Shown here in pieces: positions 54,426 through 63,550 of a stretch of DNA of 64,000 nt. Positions within the stretch are counted from its first letter, which is position 1. Each line of letters begins with the position of its first letter. The stretch is from contig NZ_BBMA01000002.1 in assembly GCF_000971215.1 (NCBI RefSeq), forward strand, positions 727,111 to 791,110, written 5' to 3'. The stretch comes from Demequina silvatica. GTDB taxonomy: Bacteria > Actinomycetota > Actinomycetes > Actinomycetales > Demequinaceae. Both the position numbers and the translations under genes were made by a program. The notes below the pieces were generated by a model, which searched no databases, was not told the origin of the DNA, and saw only the letters and a list, made by a program, of their open reading frames with translations.

Positions 54426-56732
54426 ATGACCGACGCGCTTCAGCCCACCGCCGCCCAGCTCGACACCGTCGGCTACGCGGAGAAGACCCCCGACCAGGAG
54501 CAGCCCTGGGGAGAGCTGGGGCTCAAGCACGACGAGTACCAGCGCATCCGCGACCTGCTGGGCCGCCGCCCCACCAACGCGGAGCTCGCGATGTACTCCG
54601 TGATGTGGTCGGAGCACTGCTCGTACAAGTCCTCCAAGGTGCACCTACGTCAGTTCGGCGAGAAGACCACGCCGGAGATGAAGCAGCGCCTCATGGTCGG
54701 CATCGGCGAGAACGCCGGCGTCGTGGACATCGGCGACGGCTGGGCCGTGACCTTCAAGGTCGAGTCGCACAACCACCCGTCCTACGTCGAGCCGTACCAG
54801 GGCGCCGCGACCGGTGTCGGCGGAATCGTCCGCGACATCCTCGCGATGGGTGCCCGCCCCGTCGCCGGCATGGACGAGCTCCGCTTCGGCGCGATCGACC
54901 ACCCCGACACCGCCCGCGTGGTGCACGGCGTGGTCGCCGGCGTGGGCGGCTACGGCAACTCGCTGGGCCTGCCGAACATCGGCGGCGGCGCCCGCTTCGA
55001 CTCCTGCTACCAGGGCAACCCCCTGGTCAACGCCCTGTGCGTGGGCAAGATGAAGCACGAGGACATCCACCTCGCCTCCGCCGAGGGCGTGGGCAACAAG
55101 GTGGTCCTCTTCGGTGCCCGCACCGGCGGCGACGGCATCGGCGGCGCCTCGATCCTCGCATCCGAGACGTTCGAGGACGGCGTGCCCGCGAAGCGCCCCT
55201 CCGTCCAGGTGGGCGACCCGTTCATGGAGAAGGTGCTCATCGAGTGCTGCCTCGAGCTGTTCGCCGCGGACGTGGTCCAGGGCATCCAGGACCTCGGCGC
55301 GGCCGGCATCTCGTGCGCCACGTCGGAGCTCGCGTCGAACGGCTCGGGCGGCATGCACGTCTGGCTCGACGACGTCCTGCTGCGCGACCCCACCCTCAAC
55401 GCCGGCGAGATCCTCATGTCGGAGTCGCAGGAGCGCATGATGGCGGTGGTCACGCCCGAGAAGCTCGACCAGTTCATGGCGATCACCGGCAAGTGGGACA
55501 TCGAGTCCTCCGTGGTCGGCGAGGTCAACGACTCGGGCCGCCTCACCATCGACCACCACGGCCAGCGGATCGTCGACGTGGACCCGCGCACCGTCGCGCA
55601 CGACGGCCCCGTCTACAACCGACCGTTCCACCGTCCCGCGTGGATGGACGGGCTCCAGGCGGACGGCTTCGCCGCCGAGCTCCCCGCGACCGGCGACGCC
55701 CTCAAGCAGGCGTTCGTCACGCTCCTCACCAGCGACAACATGGCGTCGCGCGAGTGGATCACGCGCCAGTACGACCGCTACGTCCAGGGCAACACCGCCG
55801 CGTCGCGCCCCGACACGGCCGGCGTGATCCGCATCGACGAGGAGACCGGCCGCGGCGTCGCCATCGCCACCCGCTCGAACGACCGCTTCACCAAGCTCGA
55901 CCCGTACGAGGGCGCCCGCCAGTCCGTCGCGGCCGCCTTCCGCGGCGTCGCGATCGCCGGCGCGGAGCCCACCGCCGTCACCGACGGCCTCAACTTCGGC
56001 TCGCCCGAGGACCCGGACTCGATGTGGCAGTTCGCGGAGGCCATCCGCGGCCTCGCGGACGCGTGCCAGGAGCTCGGCGTGCCCGTCACCGGCGGCAACG
56101 TTTCGCTGTACAACGGCACCGGCGAGCCGGGCCGCATCGACAGCTCCATCAACCCGACCGCGATCGTCGGCATCCTCGGCATCCTCGACGACGTCGCCCG
56201 CGCGACCCCGTCGGGCTGGCGCGAGGACGGCCAGCTGCTGTTCCTGGTCGGCACCACGCGCGCCGAGCTCGACGGGTCCGAGCTCGCCTCCACGCACGGC
56301 CACCTGGGCGGCCTCCCGCCGGTGCTCGACCTCGCGTGGGAGAAGGAGCTCGCGGAGATCCTCATCGCCTGCTCGCGCGACGGCCTGGTCGACGCCGCCC
56401 GCGACGTGTCCGAGGGCGGCCTCGCCGCCGCGGCCGCGTACGGCTCGCTGCGGTACGGCGTGGGCGCGCGCATCGTCCTCGACGAGATCTGCGAGCGCGA
56501 CGGCCTCACGCCCGCGCAGGCGCTGTTCTCCGAGTCGCAGGGCCGCGCGCTGCTCACCGTCCCGCGCACCGAGGAGCCGCGCCTGGTCGCGATGCTCGAG
56601 GCGCGCGGCGTGCCGTTCGCCCGCGTGGGCGTCACCGGCGGCGACGTGATCGACGTCCAGGGCCAGTTCGAGGTCCCCGTGGCCGGGCTCGCCGAGGCCT
56701 GGGAGGCGCCGCTCGTCGCGCGCTTCGCGTAG
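54426..56732 (+). CDS. purL: Formylglycinamidine synthase large subunit PurL
   Basis: 768 aa, the small PurL type that works with PurS and PurQ (encoded 30 kb upstream). Motifs: [44 protein letters not shown], and [21 protein letters not shown]- and FGAR-dependent; makes FGAM with PurQ-derived ammonia. GAGGA 4 nt before the ATG. Contains 10-mer copy 56469 (Arg-Ile-Val-Leu) and another starts at its last base. Confidence 0.96.
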   Translation: MTDALQPTAAQLDTVGYAEKTPDQEQPWGELGLKHDEYQRIRDLLGRRPTNAELAMYSVMWSEHCSYKSSKVHLRQFGEKTTPEMKQRLMVGIGENAGVVDIGDGWAVTFKVESHNHPSYVEPYQGAATGVGGIVRDILAMGARPVAGMDELRFGAIDHPDTARVVHGVVAGVGGYGNSLGLPNIGGGARFDSCYQGNPLVNALCVGKMKHEDIHLASAEGVGNKVVLFGARTGGDGIGGASILASETFEDGVPAKRPSVQVGDPFMEKVLIECCLELFAADVVQGIQDLGAAGISCATSELASNGSGGMHVWLDDVLLRDPTLNAGEILMSESQERMMAVVTPEKLDQFMAITGKWDIESSVVGEVNDSGRLTIDHHGQRIVDVDPRTVAHDGPVYNRPFHRPAWMDGLQADGFAAELPATGDALKQAFVTLLTSDNMASREWITRQYDRYVQGNTAASRPDTAGVIRIDEETGRGVAIATRSNDRFTKLDPYEGARQSVAAAFRGVAIAGAEPTAVTDGLNFGSPEDPDSMWQFAEAIRGLADACQELGVPVTGGNVSLYNGTGEPGRIDSSINPTAIVGILGILDDVARATPSGWREDGQLLFLVGTTRAELDGSELASTHGHLGGLPPVLDLAWEKELAEILIACSRDGLVDAARDVSEGGLAAAAAYGSLRYGVGARIVLDEICERDGLTPAQALFSESQGRALLTVPRTEEPRLVAMLEARGVPFARVGVTGGDVIDVQGQFEVPVAGLAEAWEAPLVARFA

Positions 56733-56753
56733 GACGATGCGCGGGTTGCGCGC

Positions 56754-59700
56754 GTGAGCGCACGCGCCTGGGCGGGCGTGGGCCTGGCCATCGGGGTGAT
56801 GTCCGCCGTGGTGATCGCGGCGACCCTGCAGGGTCCCGACGCCACCGCGTGGTGCGGCACACCCGAGGTCTACCAGGAGGGTCGCCTCGATCCTGCGGCC
56901 CGCGCGATCCCCGTCGCGGACGCCGCGACCGTCCTCGACGTGGGCGCGTACGAGGCCGAGGAGGCCTCGCCGTGGCTGCTCTCGCTGAACGGCGCGTGGA
57001 GCTTCCGCTGGTCGCCCTCGGCCTCCGATGCTGACACCTCCTTCGTCGACCCCTCCGCCGACCTCTCCGGCTGGGACACCGTCGAGGTGCCGCACCAGTG
57101 GCAGCTCGACGGCTACGGCGACGCCGCCTCGGGCGACCTGGTCTACCTCAACGAGGAGTACCCCTGGGAGGCCTACGGCGAGCTCTCGCCGTTCGCCATC
57201 CCGGACGAGCACAACTCGGTGGGCTCCTACCGGCGTGACATCGAGGTCCCCGCGAGCTGGGACGGCCGCCGCACGGTCCTCGCGTTCCAGGGCGTGAAGT
57301 CGGCGTACACGGTGTGGGTCAACGGCGTCGAGGTCGGGTACAGCGAGAGCAGCTACTCGCCCGCGGAGTTCGACGTCACCGCCGCCATCACCCCCGGCAC
57401 GAACACGATCGCGGTCCAGGTCCACCGCTGGTCCGACGGCTCCTGGATCGAGAACCAGGACCAGATCGACCTGTCCGGCATCTTCCGCGACGTCGACCTC
57501 TATTCGACCCCGACCACGTACCTCGCGGACCACACCGTCACCACCGACGTGTCCGACGACCTGGCCTCCGCAGCGGTCGCGCTCGACCTCGAGATCGCCG
57601 GTGTCGGCTCCGGCGACGCGGCCGTCCGCGCCACCCTCCACGACGCCCAGGGAGGCGTGGTGGGGGAGGCGACCGGCGCATCGTCCCTCATCGACGTCCG
57701 CGACGCCCGCCTGTGGTCGGCGGAGGACCCGTACCTCTACACGCTGGTCTACGAGCTGCTCGATGGCGGCGAGGTGATCGAGACCGTGGCGACGCGCGTG
57801 GGGATCCGCGAGTTCGGGATCGTGGACGGACTCATGACCCTCAACGGGCAGCCGCTCGACATCAAGGGCGTCAACCGCTCCGAGATGCACCCCGACACCG
57901 GGCAGGCGCTCACCGAGGAGCAGACCCGCGAGGACCTGCTGCTCATGCGGCAGCACCACATCACCGCGGTGCGCACGTCGCACTACCCCGCGAGCCCCGA
58001 CCTCTACCGCCTCGCCGACGAGATCGGCATGTACGTCATGGACGAGGCCAATCTCGAGACCCACGAGCTGCGGCCCTTCCCCGACGGCGCCCCCGAGTGG
58101 GACGCCGCCGTGATGGACCGCATCGTCTCCCTCTACGAGCGCGACAAGAACCACGCGTCCGTGCTGTGGTGGTCGCTGGGCAACGAGGTCGGGCCGGGCG
58201 CCGTGTTCGAGCGCGCCGCCGACTGGCTGCGTGCCGCGGACCCCGGTCGGCTGGTCCACTTCCAGGAGGACAGCACGGTCGCCGACGTCGACGGCGTCTT
58301 CTACCCGTACCTCTCCACCCTCGAGGAGCGCGCCGCGACCACCACCGGGCGGCCGTGGATCATGACCGAGTACCAGCACGCGCTGGGCGCGGGCCTGGGC
58401 GGCATCGAGGAGTTCTGGGAGGTCATCGATACGAGTCCCGAGATGCAGGGCGGGTTCGTGTGGCAGTGGGCGGACCAGTCCATCCGTCTCGAGCGCCCCG
58501 ACGGCTCCGGGACCTACCTGTCCTACGGCACCGACTGGGGCGACCTGCCCACGGACGGACCGTGGACGCTCAACGGGGTGGTCAACCCCGACCGCGTGCC
58601 GCAGAGCGAGCTCGCCGACCTCGCGGCCGTGTACGCGCCCGTCGAGCTGGTGGGCCTCGACGGGACCCGCATCCGGCTCCGCAACGAGCATCTGTTCACC
58701 GACCTGTCCGCGCTTGAAGCGACCTGGGTCCTCGAGGCCGACGGGGTGCCGGTCGCGTCGGGCGATCTCGACGTCGCGCTCGCGCCGGGCGCGACGGGGT
58801 GGGTCGACGTGCCCGTGTCCCGTCCCGCGGAGGTGGTCGCCGGCGCGACCTACCGGGTGACGGTGTCCTTCGCGCTCGCGTCGGACACCGCGTGGGCGGC
58901 GGCCGGGCACGTGGTCGCGGCGCTGCAGGCGACGATGCCCTGGGACACCGGGTCCGCCGGCGCGCCTGCCGCGCGGGGCCGGGTGGAGGTGGCCGAGGCG
59001 GCCGGCGCGGTCACCGTGACCGGGGACGGCTTCGCCGCCGAGTTCTCCACCGCGACCGGGGCGCTCGCCTCCTACGAGGTCGACGGGGTCGAGCTGCTCG
59101 CCGAGCCGTGGCACCCGGACTTCTGGCGCGCACCCACGCAGAACGACCTGCTCAACGGCGTCACCGAGAACGCCTCGTCGTGGCGGGGTGCGGGCGAGGC
59201 GCTCGAGGAGGTGGACGTGCGGGTGGTCTCCGCCGCCCCGGACGCCGTGAAGATCGGCGTGTCCGCGACGGTGCCCGCCGCCGCGAGCCCGTCCTGGGAT
59301 ACGACCTACTCGGTCACGGGCGACGGCGCGATCGCCGTGTCCGCGACCCTCGGGGCGACGTCCCGGACCTTCGAGGTGCCCGCCGTCGGCATGGAGCTCA
59401 CGCTGCCTTCGACCCTCACCCACCTCACGTGGCTGGGCCGCGGCCCCCACGAGACCTGGCGCGACCGCGACGCCGGGGCGCTCACCTCCGTGTGGACCTC
59501 GACCGTCGCGGAGCAGGTGTTCGAGAACGTGGTCCCGCAGGCGACCGGCAACCACACGGGCGTCGAGTGGTGGGCCGTGACGGACGATGCGGGGGCCGGG
59601 TTGCTGGTCACGGCCGCCGACGCGCCGCTTGAGACGGCCACGCTGCCGGTGACCGAGGCGGCGCTCGAGGACGCCGGTCATCCCTACGAGGTCGAGAGCG

Positions 59701-59876
59701 ACGGGCTCGTGCACCTGTCGGTGGACGCGGCGCAGCAGGGCCTCGGGCTCACGTGGGGCGAGCGCGCGCTGCCCTTCGCGACGGTCGCGGGCGACGAGCC
59801 CCACACCCTCGCCTTCACCCTCGCGCCGCTGCGCGCGGGCGATGACCCGGGCGCGGCCGCGCGCCGTCTCCGGTAG
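56754..59876 (+). CDS. GH2 beta-galactosidase, extracytoplasmic
   Basis: 1040 aa from GTG. An N-terminal hydrophobic segment (about 6-25) then Thr/Gly-Gly-Thr and the mature protein: it looks exported or membrane-anchored, unusual for LacZ. LacZ architecture follows: sugar-binding domain (about 75-215), immunoglobulin-like (220-330), TIM barrel with acid/base Glu478 (WWSLGNEVG) and nucleophile Glu539 (MTEYQHALG), domain 4 (about 640-740) and small domain 5 (770-1035). Hydrolyses beta-galactosides. Confidence 0.9.
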   Translation: MSARAWAGVGLAIGVMSAVVIAATLQGPDATAWCGTPEVYQEGRLDPAARAIPVADAATVLDVGAYEAEEASPWLLSLNGAWSFRWSPSASDADTSFVDPSADLSGWDTVEVPHQWQLDGYGDAASGDLVYLNEEYPWEAYGELSPFAIPDEHNSVGSYRRDIEVPASWDGRRTVLAFQGVKSAYTVWVNGVEVGYSESSYSPAEFDVTAAITPGTNTIAVQVHRWSDGSWIENQDQIDLSGIFRDVDLYSTPTTYLADHTVTTDVSDDLASAAVALDLEIAGVGSGDAAVRATLHDAQGGVVGEATGASSLIDVRDARLWSAEDPYLYTLVYELLDGGEVIETVATRVGIREFGIVDGLMTLNGQPLDIKGVNRSEMHPDTGQALTEEQTREDLLLMRQHHITAVRTSHYPASPDLYRLADEIGMYVMDEANLETHELRPFPDGAPEWDAAVMDRIVSLYERDKNHASVLWWSLGNEVGPGAVFERAADWLRAADPGRLVHFQEDSTVADVDGVFYPYLSTLEERAATTTGRPWIMTEYQHALGAGLGGIEEFWEVIDTSPEMQGGFVWQWADQSIRLERPDGSGTYLSYGTDWGDLPTDGPWTLNGVVNPDRVPQSELADLAAVYAPVELVGLDGTRIRLRNEHLFTDLSALEATWVLEADGVPVASGDLDVALAPGATGWVDVPVSRPAEVVAGATYRVTVSFALASDTAWAAAGHVVAALQATMPWDTGSAGAPAARGRVEVAEAAGAVTVTGDGFAAEFSTATGALASYEVDGVELLAEPWHPDFWRAPTQNDLLNGVTENASSWRGAGEALEEVDVRVVSAAPDAVKIGVSATVPAAASPSWDTTYSVTGDGAIAVSATLGATSRTFEVPAVGMELTLPSTLTHLTWLGRGPHETWRDRDAGALTSVWTSTVAEQVFENVVPQATGNHTGVEWWAVTDDAGAGLLVTAADAPLETATLPVTEAALEDAGHPYEVESDGLVHLSVDAAQQGLGLTWGERALPFATVAGDEPHTLAFTLAPLRAGDDPGAAARRLR

Positions 59877-59926
59877 CGGGTGGGCCTACCGCCGCGCAGA
59901 ATGGCGAGGATCGGGGGAGGTGTGTC

Positions 59927-60160
59927 GTGCGACGCTTCGACGAGGTGAAGCTCATGGAGGACCCTGAGACGGTGCTTGACGCGGCGCTCGCCGAGGCTGC
60001 CGGTGTGGTGATCGAGCGACCAGATGGCCGCGGCGTTGCCATGCTGCCGTTGCGCGAGTACGAGTCGCTCAAGGAGACCGCCTATCTGCTGGGCACCCGT
60101 GCCAACTCAGAGCGTCTCTGGTCTGCGATCGACAGCCTCGACTCGCGCGACCGCACCTAG
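59927..60160 (+). CDS. Phd/YefM-like antitoxin without adjacent toxin
   Basis: 77 aa from GTG with GGGAGG 6 nt upstream. Helical: ETVLDAALAEAAGVVIERPDGRGVAMLPLREYESLKETAYLLGTRANSERLWSAIDSL, the YefM-like antitoxin pattern ending in an acidic/Ser tail. No RelE/YoeB gene follows; the next gene encodes an SCP-like protein. An orphan antitoxin, or a remnant module. Confidence 0.65.
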   Translation: MRRFDEVKLMEDPETVLDAALAEAAGVVIERPDGRGVAMLPLREYESLKETAYLLGTRANSERLWSAIDSLDSRDRT

Positions 60161-60207
60161 CTATCCGACCGTCCGTTCGGGACATGTTGGTGTGACACCC
60201 TGAGCGC

Positions 60208-60579
60208 ATGCCTCCCCGCCGCCGTATCCCCGTCGCCGCCGGCCGCGAGTCCGTCCGCCAATGGGAGCTCCTCAGCGACGTGGGCAACGTCGAGCCCGGC
60301 TTGACCGCGATGGCCGTGCGCTTCAGCCTCGAAGAGCTCGCCGCGGTCGCGCCGGGCCGCTCGCTCGAGGTGCGTGTGCCGCCGTTCGGCGCGGTCCAGG
60401 CCGTCGCGGGCTCCGTCCACCGCCGCGGCACTCCGCCCGCGGTCGTCGAGATGGCCCCCGAGGTCTGGCTGGGTCTGGTGACGGGTCGCCTTCGCTGGGA
60501 CGATGCGGTGGACCAGGGCCGCGTCGATGCGTCGGGGGAGCGGTCGGACCTGTCGGCGCTGCTGCCGCTCGCTCTCTAG
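60208..60579 (+). CDS. Sterol-carrier-like (bacterial SCP orthologue) protein
   Basis: 123 aa. Fits the actinobacterial SCP_3 family: RFSLEELAAVAPGRSLEVRVPPFGAVQAV, HRRGTPPAVVEMAPEVWLGLVTGRLRWDDAVDQGRVDASGERSDLSALLPL. The family is often encoded near purine-synthesis genes in actinobacteria, as here (purL 4 kb away). Ligand unknown. 10-mer copy 60498 encodes Trp-Asp-Asp-Ala. Confidence 0.8.
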   Translation: MPPRRRIPVAAGRESVRQWELLSDVGNVEPGLTAMAVRFSLEELAAVAPGRSLEVRVPPFGAVQAVAGSVHRRGTPPAVVEMAPEVWLGLVTGRLRWDDAVDQGRVDASGERSDLSALLPLAL

Positions 60580-60646
60580 ACGCCGGCACTGCCGACAGTG
60601 TCGGTGCTCGGTCGTAGCGTGGTGACGCGCGGACCGGGGGTGCCAC

Positions 60647-61051
60647 ATGGGCGAATGGCGTGCAGAGGACTCGGGCGACGGCGCCTTCGAGCGCTTCTAT
60701 CGCAAGCTTCCCGAGTACGAGCAAGCGGTGCTCGCGGCGGCGATCGAGCACGTCCTCGAGCGGCTGGGACCCGACATCTGCCGTACGGAGTGGGGCAAGG
60801 CGCTCGGGTCGGGATTGTACGAGTTCCGCGTGCGGCGGTCCCTGCACGCGATCGTTGCCGCCGACTCTCATATGGCGGCTGCGTCTGCGATGCCCGATCG
60901 GCAGGTTCTGCTTCGCGTGTTCTGCACTTTCCGTGGCGATCGCATCGTGCTGTTGCTGGGCGGCTACAACAAGGGGCGTGACCCGTCTGCGAAACGCCAG
61001 CAGCGAGAGATCAGGGCAGCGCGCCGACGCCTCGCCGCCTCGAGGCATTGA
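60647..61051 (+). CDS. HigB/Gp49-like toxin of a type II module
   Basis: 134 aa. RelE-superfamily fold of the Gp49 type: FYRKLPEYEQAVLAAAIEHVLERLG, TEWGKALGSGLYEFRVRR, RVFCTFRGDRIVLLLGGYNKGRDPSAKRQQREI. The FCTFRG and GYNKG motifs are typical. Likely a ribosome-dependent mRNase paired with the XRE antitoxin encoded 54 nt downstream (toxin-first order as in HigBA). Confidence 0.85.
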   Translation: MGEWRAEDSGDGAFERFYRKLPEYEQAVLAAAIEHVLERLGPDICRTEWGKALGSGLYEFRVRRSLHAIVAADSHMAAASAMPDRQVLLRVFCTFRGDRIVLLLGGYNKGRDPSAKRQQREIRAARRRLAASRH

Positions 61052-61105
61052 TCTTCGCATGTGCCATGGCACATACTGAGGTGGCGCCGGTGAAAGGTGA
61101 GTGCC

Positions 61106-61423
61106 GTGGGGAAGAGCTTTCGCGACATCGCGGACGATGCGCGCGCGCAGTGGACCGATGACGCGGTCGTGGTCAACGACGCGGCTGCCCGGGTCTTCAG
61201 CGCTGAAGTGGATCTCCATGCCGAGCTCGGCGCTGAGCTGCTGCGGCTGCGCTCGGCAAGGCGGCTCACCCAGCCGGAGCTTCAGCGGCTTTCCGGCGTG
61301 CAGCAGGCCGAGATCAGCAGGATCGAGCGCGGAGTGGGAAACCCCACGCTGGCGACGCTCGAGAAGCTCACGCACGCCCTCGGTGGGCGGCTCGTGCTGG
61401 TCGACTCGGACGGTTCGGCGTAG
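61106..61423 (+). CDS. XRE family antitoxin (HigA-like)
   Basis: 105 aa. C-terminal Xre helix-turn-helix: LGAELLRLRSARRLTQPELQRLSGVQQAEISRIERGVGNPTLATLEKL. The N-terminal 35 residues likely bind the toxin. GTG at 61106 chosen (GAAAGG 7 nt upstream); GTG at 61097 also possible. 10-mer copy 61132 encodes Ala-Asp-Asp-Ala. Confidence 0.85.
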   Translation: MGKSFRDIADDARAQWTDDAVVVNDAAARVFSAEVDLHAELGAELLRLRSARRLTQPELQRLSGVQQAEISRIERGVGNPTLATLEKLTHALGGRLVLVDSDGSA

Positions 61424-61462
61424 CGGACGACGGGGTCGGGCACTTCTCGCGTCGCGCTCTAA

Positions 61463-63550
61463 CTAGCGAGTCGCCCCCGTGAGCGCATCCGTGCGGTGGC
61501 TGACGCGGGCGATGGCGGCCGCACCCGCAGCGCCGAGCAGTATCGGCGCCACGCCCAGCAGGGCCACCATGCCCAGCGGGACCAACGCATGGCCGAGGTG
61601 CGCGAGCGCCCACGTCCAGTCGCCGAGCGTCGTCTCGATCACCCCGTCCTGCCAGCCGCCGACGGGAACCTGGTAGCGGAACGTCCCGACCGCTGCCGCG
61701 ACCCCGAGCGCGAGCCCGAGTCCCAAGCCGGCCAACATGGGCGCCGCGAACTGCACGGCTGAGGCGAGCCGCGCGTCGAGCGTCGAGAGCCCGAGCGCCT
61801 CGCGCGCGTCGTGATCCGCGGCCGCCGCCTGACGCGATGCCGCGAACGTCGCGAACGAGGCCAGCACCAGCACCGCAAGTGTCGATGCGGCGCCGATCAG
61901 CAGGATGCCTCCGTCGGATTGGCTGGGGTGGAGCGTCGGCGCCGTGCGCCACCACGCCGAGTCGTCAGCGTCGGTGCCGATCACATCGGTCCACGCCGTG
62001 AGCGACATCCAGGTGGCGACCACGCCCAGCGCGAGGGCCGCGACCGCGAGCACCGCGGTAGGCACGGCCGCCTGGCGCGGGCAGCTGCGAAGCGCGTCGC
62101 CGGCCGCGAGGAGCCACGGCCGCCGCGATCGCGACAGCCGGTGCCCGAGCAGCCGCACAGCGGCGCGACACAGCTCGACGAGCATCGCCACCGTCGCGAT
62201 CGCCCACGCGACTCCGACTCCCCACACGATCCACAGCCACGCGGACTCGCCGCCGGGACCTTCGCCGGTCTGCGCCGCGAGCACCAGGGTCACGGACAGG
62301 AGCGTCCACACGCCGTAGATCCATGCGGCGGAGATACGCCGGGAGACCTCGGCCTCGGTGACCGGGTTCACGGGCTTGAGCGCCGCCACGGGTGCGACGC
62401 GCGTCGCCCAGAAGGCCGGGATCGCGCCGAGGATGAGAGAGAGGACCACGCCGAGCCCGACGCTCGCGGGGATGAACCACCCGGGCACGGCGATCGAACC
62501 GGGCATCAGCGCCGCCGGATTCGCCACGACCAGCTCCGCGTACATCGCCGCGTGGATGGCGAGCCCCAGCGCGGTGCCCGCCACGCCCGCGACCAGTCCG
62601 ACGAGCCCGAGCTCGGCGAGCGAGGCGAGCACCACATGCGACCGCCGCGCACCGAGCACCCGGGCGGTCGCGAGCCACTGCGCTCGCGACGCCGCCTGCG
62701 CGCGCCCCGCCGCGAAGGCGAGTCCCGCCATGCCGAGCACCAGCACCACGGCGGTGACGGAGGTGAGCAGGATGGCGCCGGACTCCACGTTGCCCATCCA
62801 CGGCGTGAACCGCGCGCCGACGGCATCGATGGCGGGGTCGGGGCCGCGGGTGGTGATCTCGACCGTGGTCATGTCGAGCGCCTCTGCATCGTCGTCGTAG
62901 AACTTCGCCTCGGTCGCGGTCTCGAGCGCGAACGAGTCCTCCCACTCGAGAACGGCGGCGTAGGGGACCAGCGAGTAGCGGCCGTCCACTCCCGTGCGGA
63001 GCAGTCCGGACACCTTGCGCGGGCTCAGCTCCTCGTAGTCCTCGGACCAGCCCGCCGTGGTGACTGCCACCGTGTCGCCCACACCGACCCCCATGCGGGC
63101 GGCCCACCCCGAGTCCACCGCGATCTCACCGGTGCCGGGCGCGGCGCCTTCGAGCAGGATCCCATCCCAGTCGGCGGCGCCGGTGATCCCGACCACCGAG
63201 TTGAGGTTCTGCCACGACGTCGAGCCCGCGTGGTCGCGTGTCTCGATGGCGAGGGCCCAGACGTCGTGGATCGCGGTCGGTTCGCTCCCATTCGCCTGCG
63301 CTTCCGCGAGGACCGCGTCGAGCTCCTCCAGGGTGAGGTCTGCGGTTGGCGACGATCCGACGGTGACGTACGCCGACGATGCGCCCGAGGCTCCGTACGC
63401 CTCGGCCGCGTGCTCGTGGATCGCGTACTGCTGGATCGCGTCGAGCGTCGCCCACGCGACGAGCGTGATCGCGAGCGTCAACAGCGCCGCGGTCCACCCC
63501 AGATAGGCGCGATGCGCCCGCGCCTGCTCCCGCATCAGCTGCCTGATCAC
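61463..63550 (-). CDS. FtsX-like ABC transporter permease
   Basis: 695 aa from GTG with GGAGG upstream. MacB-type layout: one N-terminal helix, extracytoplasmic domain (about 45-275) with LLEGAAPGTGEIAVDSGWAARMGV, then nine to ten helices holding two FtsX domains (GMAGLAFAAGRAQAASRAQWLATARVLGARRSHV and a second in the C-terminal third). Overlaps the upstream permease gene by 4 nt. With an ATPase beyond the window it would form an exporter for lipids, peptides or antimicrobials. Confidence 0.88.
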   Translation of the reverse strand: MIRQLMREQARAHRAYLGWTAALLTLAITLVAWATLDAIQQYAIHEHAAEAYGASGASSAYVTVGSSPTADLTLEELDAVLAEAQANGSEPTAIHDVWALAIETRDHAGSTSWQNLNSVVGITGAADWDGILLEGAAPGTGEIAVDSGWAARMGVGVGDTVAVTTAGWSEDYEELSPRKVSGLLRTGVDGRYSLVPYAAVLEWEDSFALETATEAKFYDDDAEALDMTTVEITTRGPDPAIDAVGARFTPWMGNVESGAILLTSVTAVVLVLGMAGLAFAAGRAQAASRAQWLATARVLGARRSHVVLASLAELGLVGLVAGVAGTALGLAIHAAMYAELVVANPAALMPGSIAVPGWFIPASVGLGVVLSLILGAIPAFWATRVAPVAALKPVNPVTEAEVSRRISAAWIYGVWTLLSVTLVLAAQTGEGPGGESAWLWIVWGVGVAWAIATVAMLVELCRAAVRLLGHRLSRSRRPWLLAAGDALRSCPRQAAVPTAVLAVAALALGVVATWMSLTAWTDVIGTDADDSAWWRTAPTLHPSQSDGGILLIGAASTLAVLVLASFATFAASRQAAAADHDAREALGLSTLDARLASAVQFAAPMLAGLGLGLALGVAAAVGTFRYQVPVGGWQDGVIETTLGDWTWALAHLGHALVPLGMVALLGVAPILLGAAGAAAIARVSHRTDALTGATR

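Noticed and set aside
54645-59804. A 1719-codon open frame on the minus strand
   Set aside because: Antisense to purL and the GH2 gene, both fully supported by motifs. No start context and no recognisable domains.
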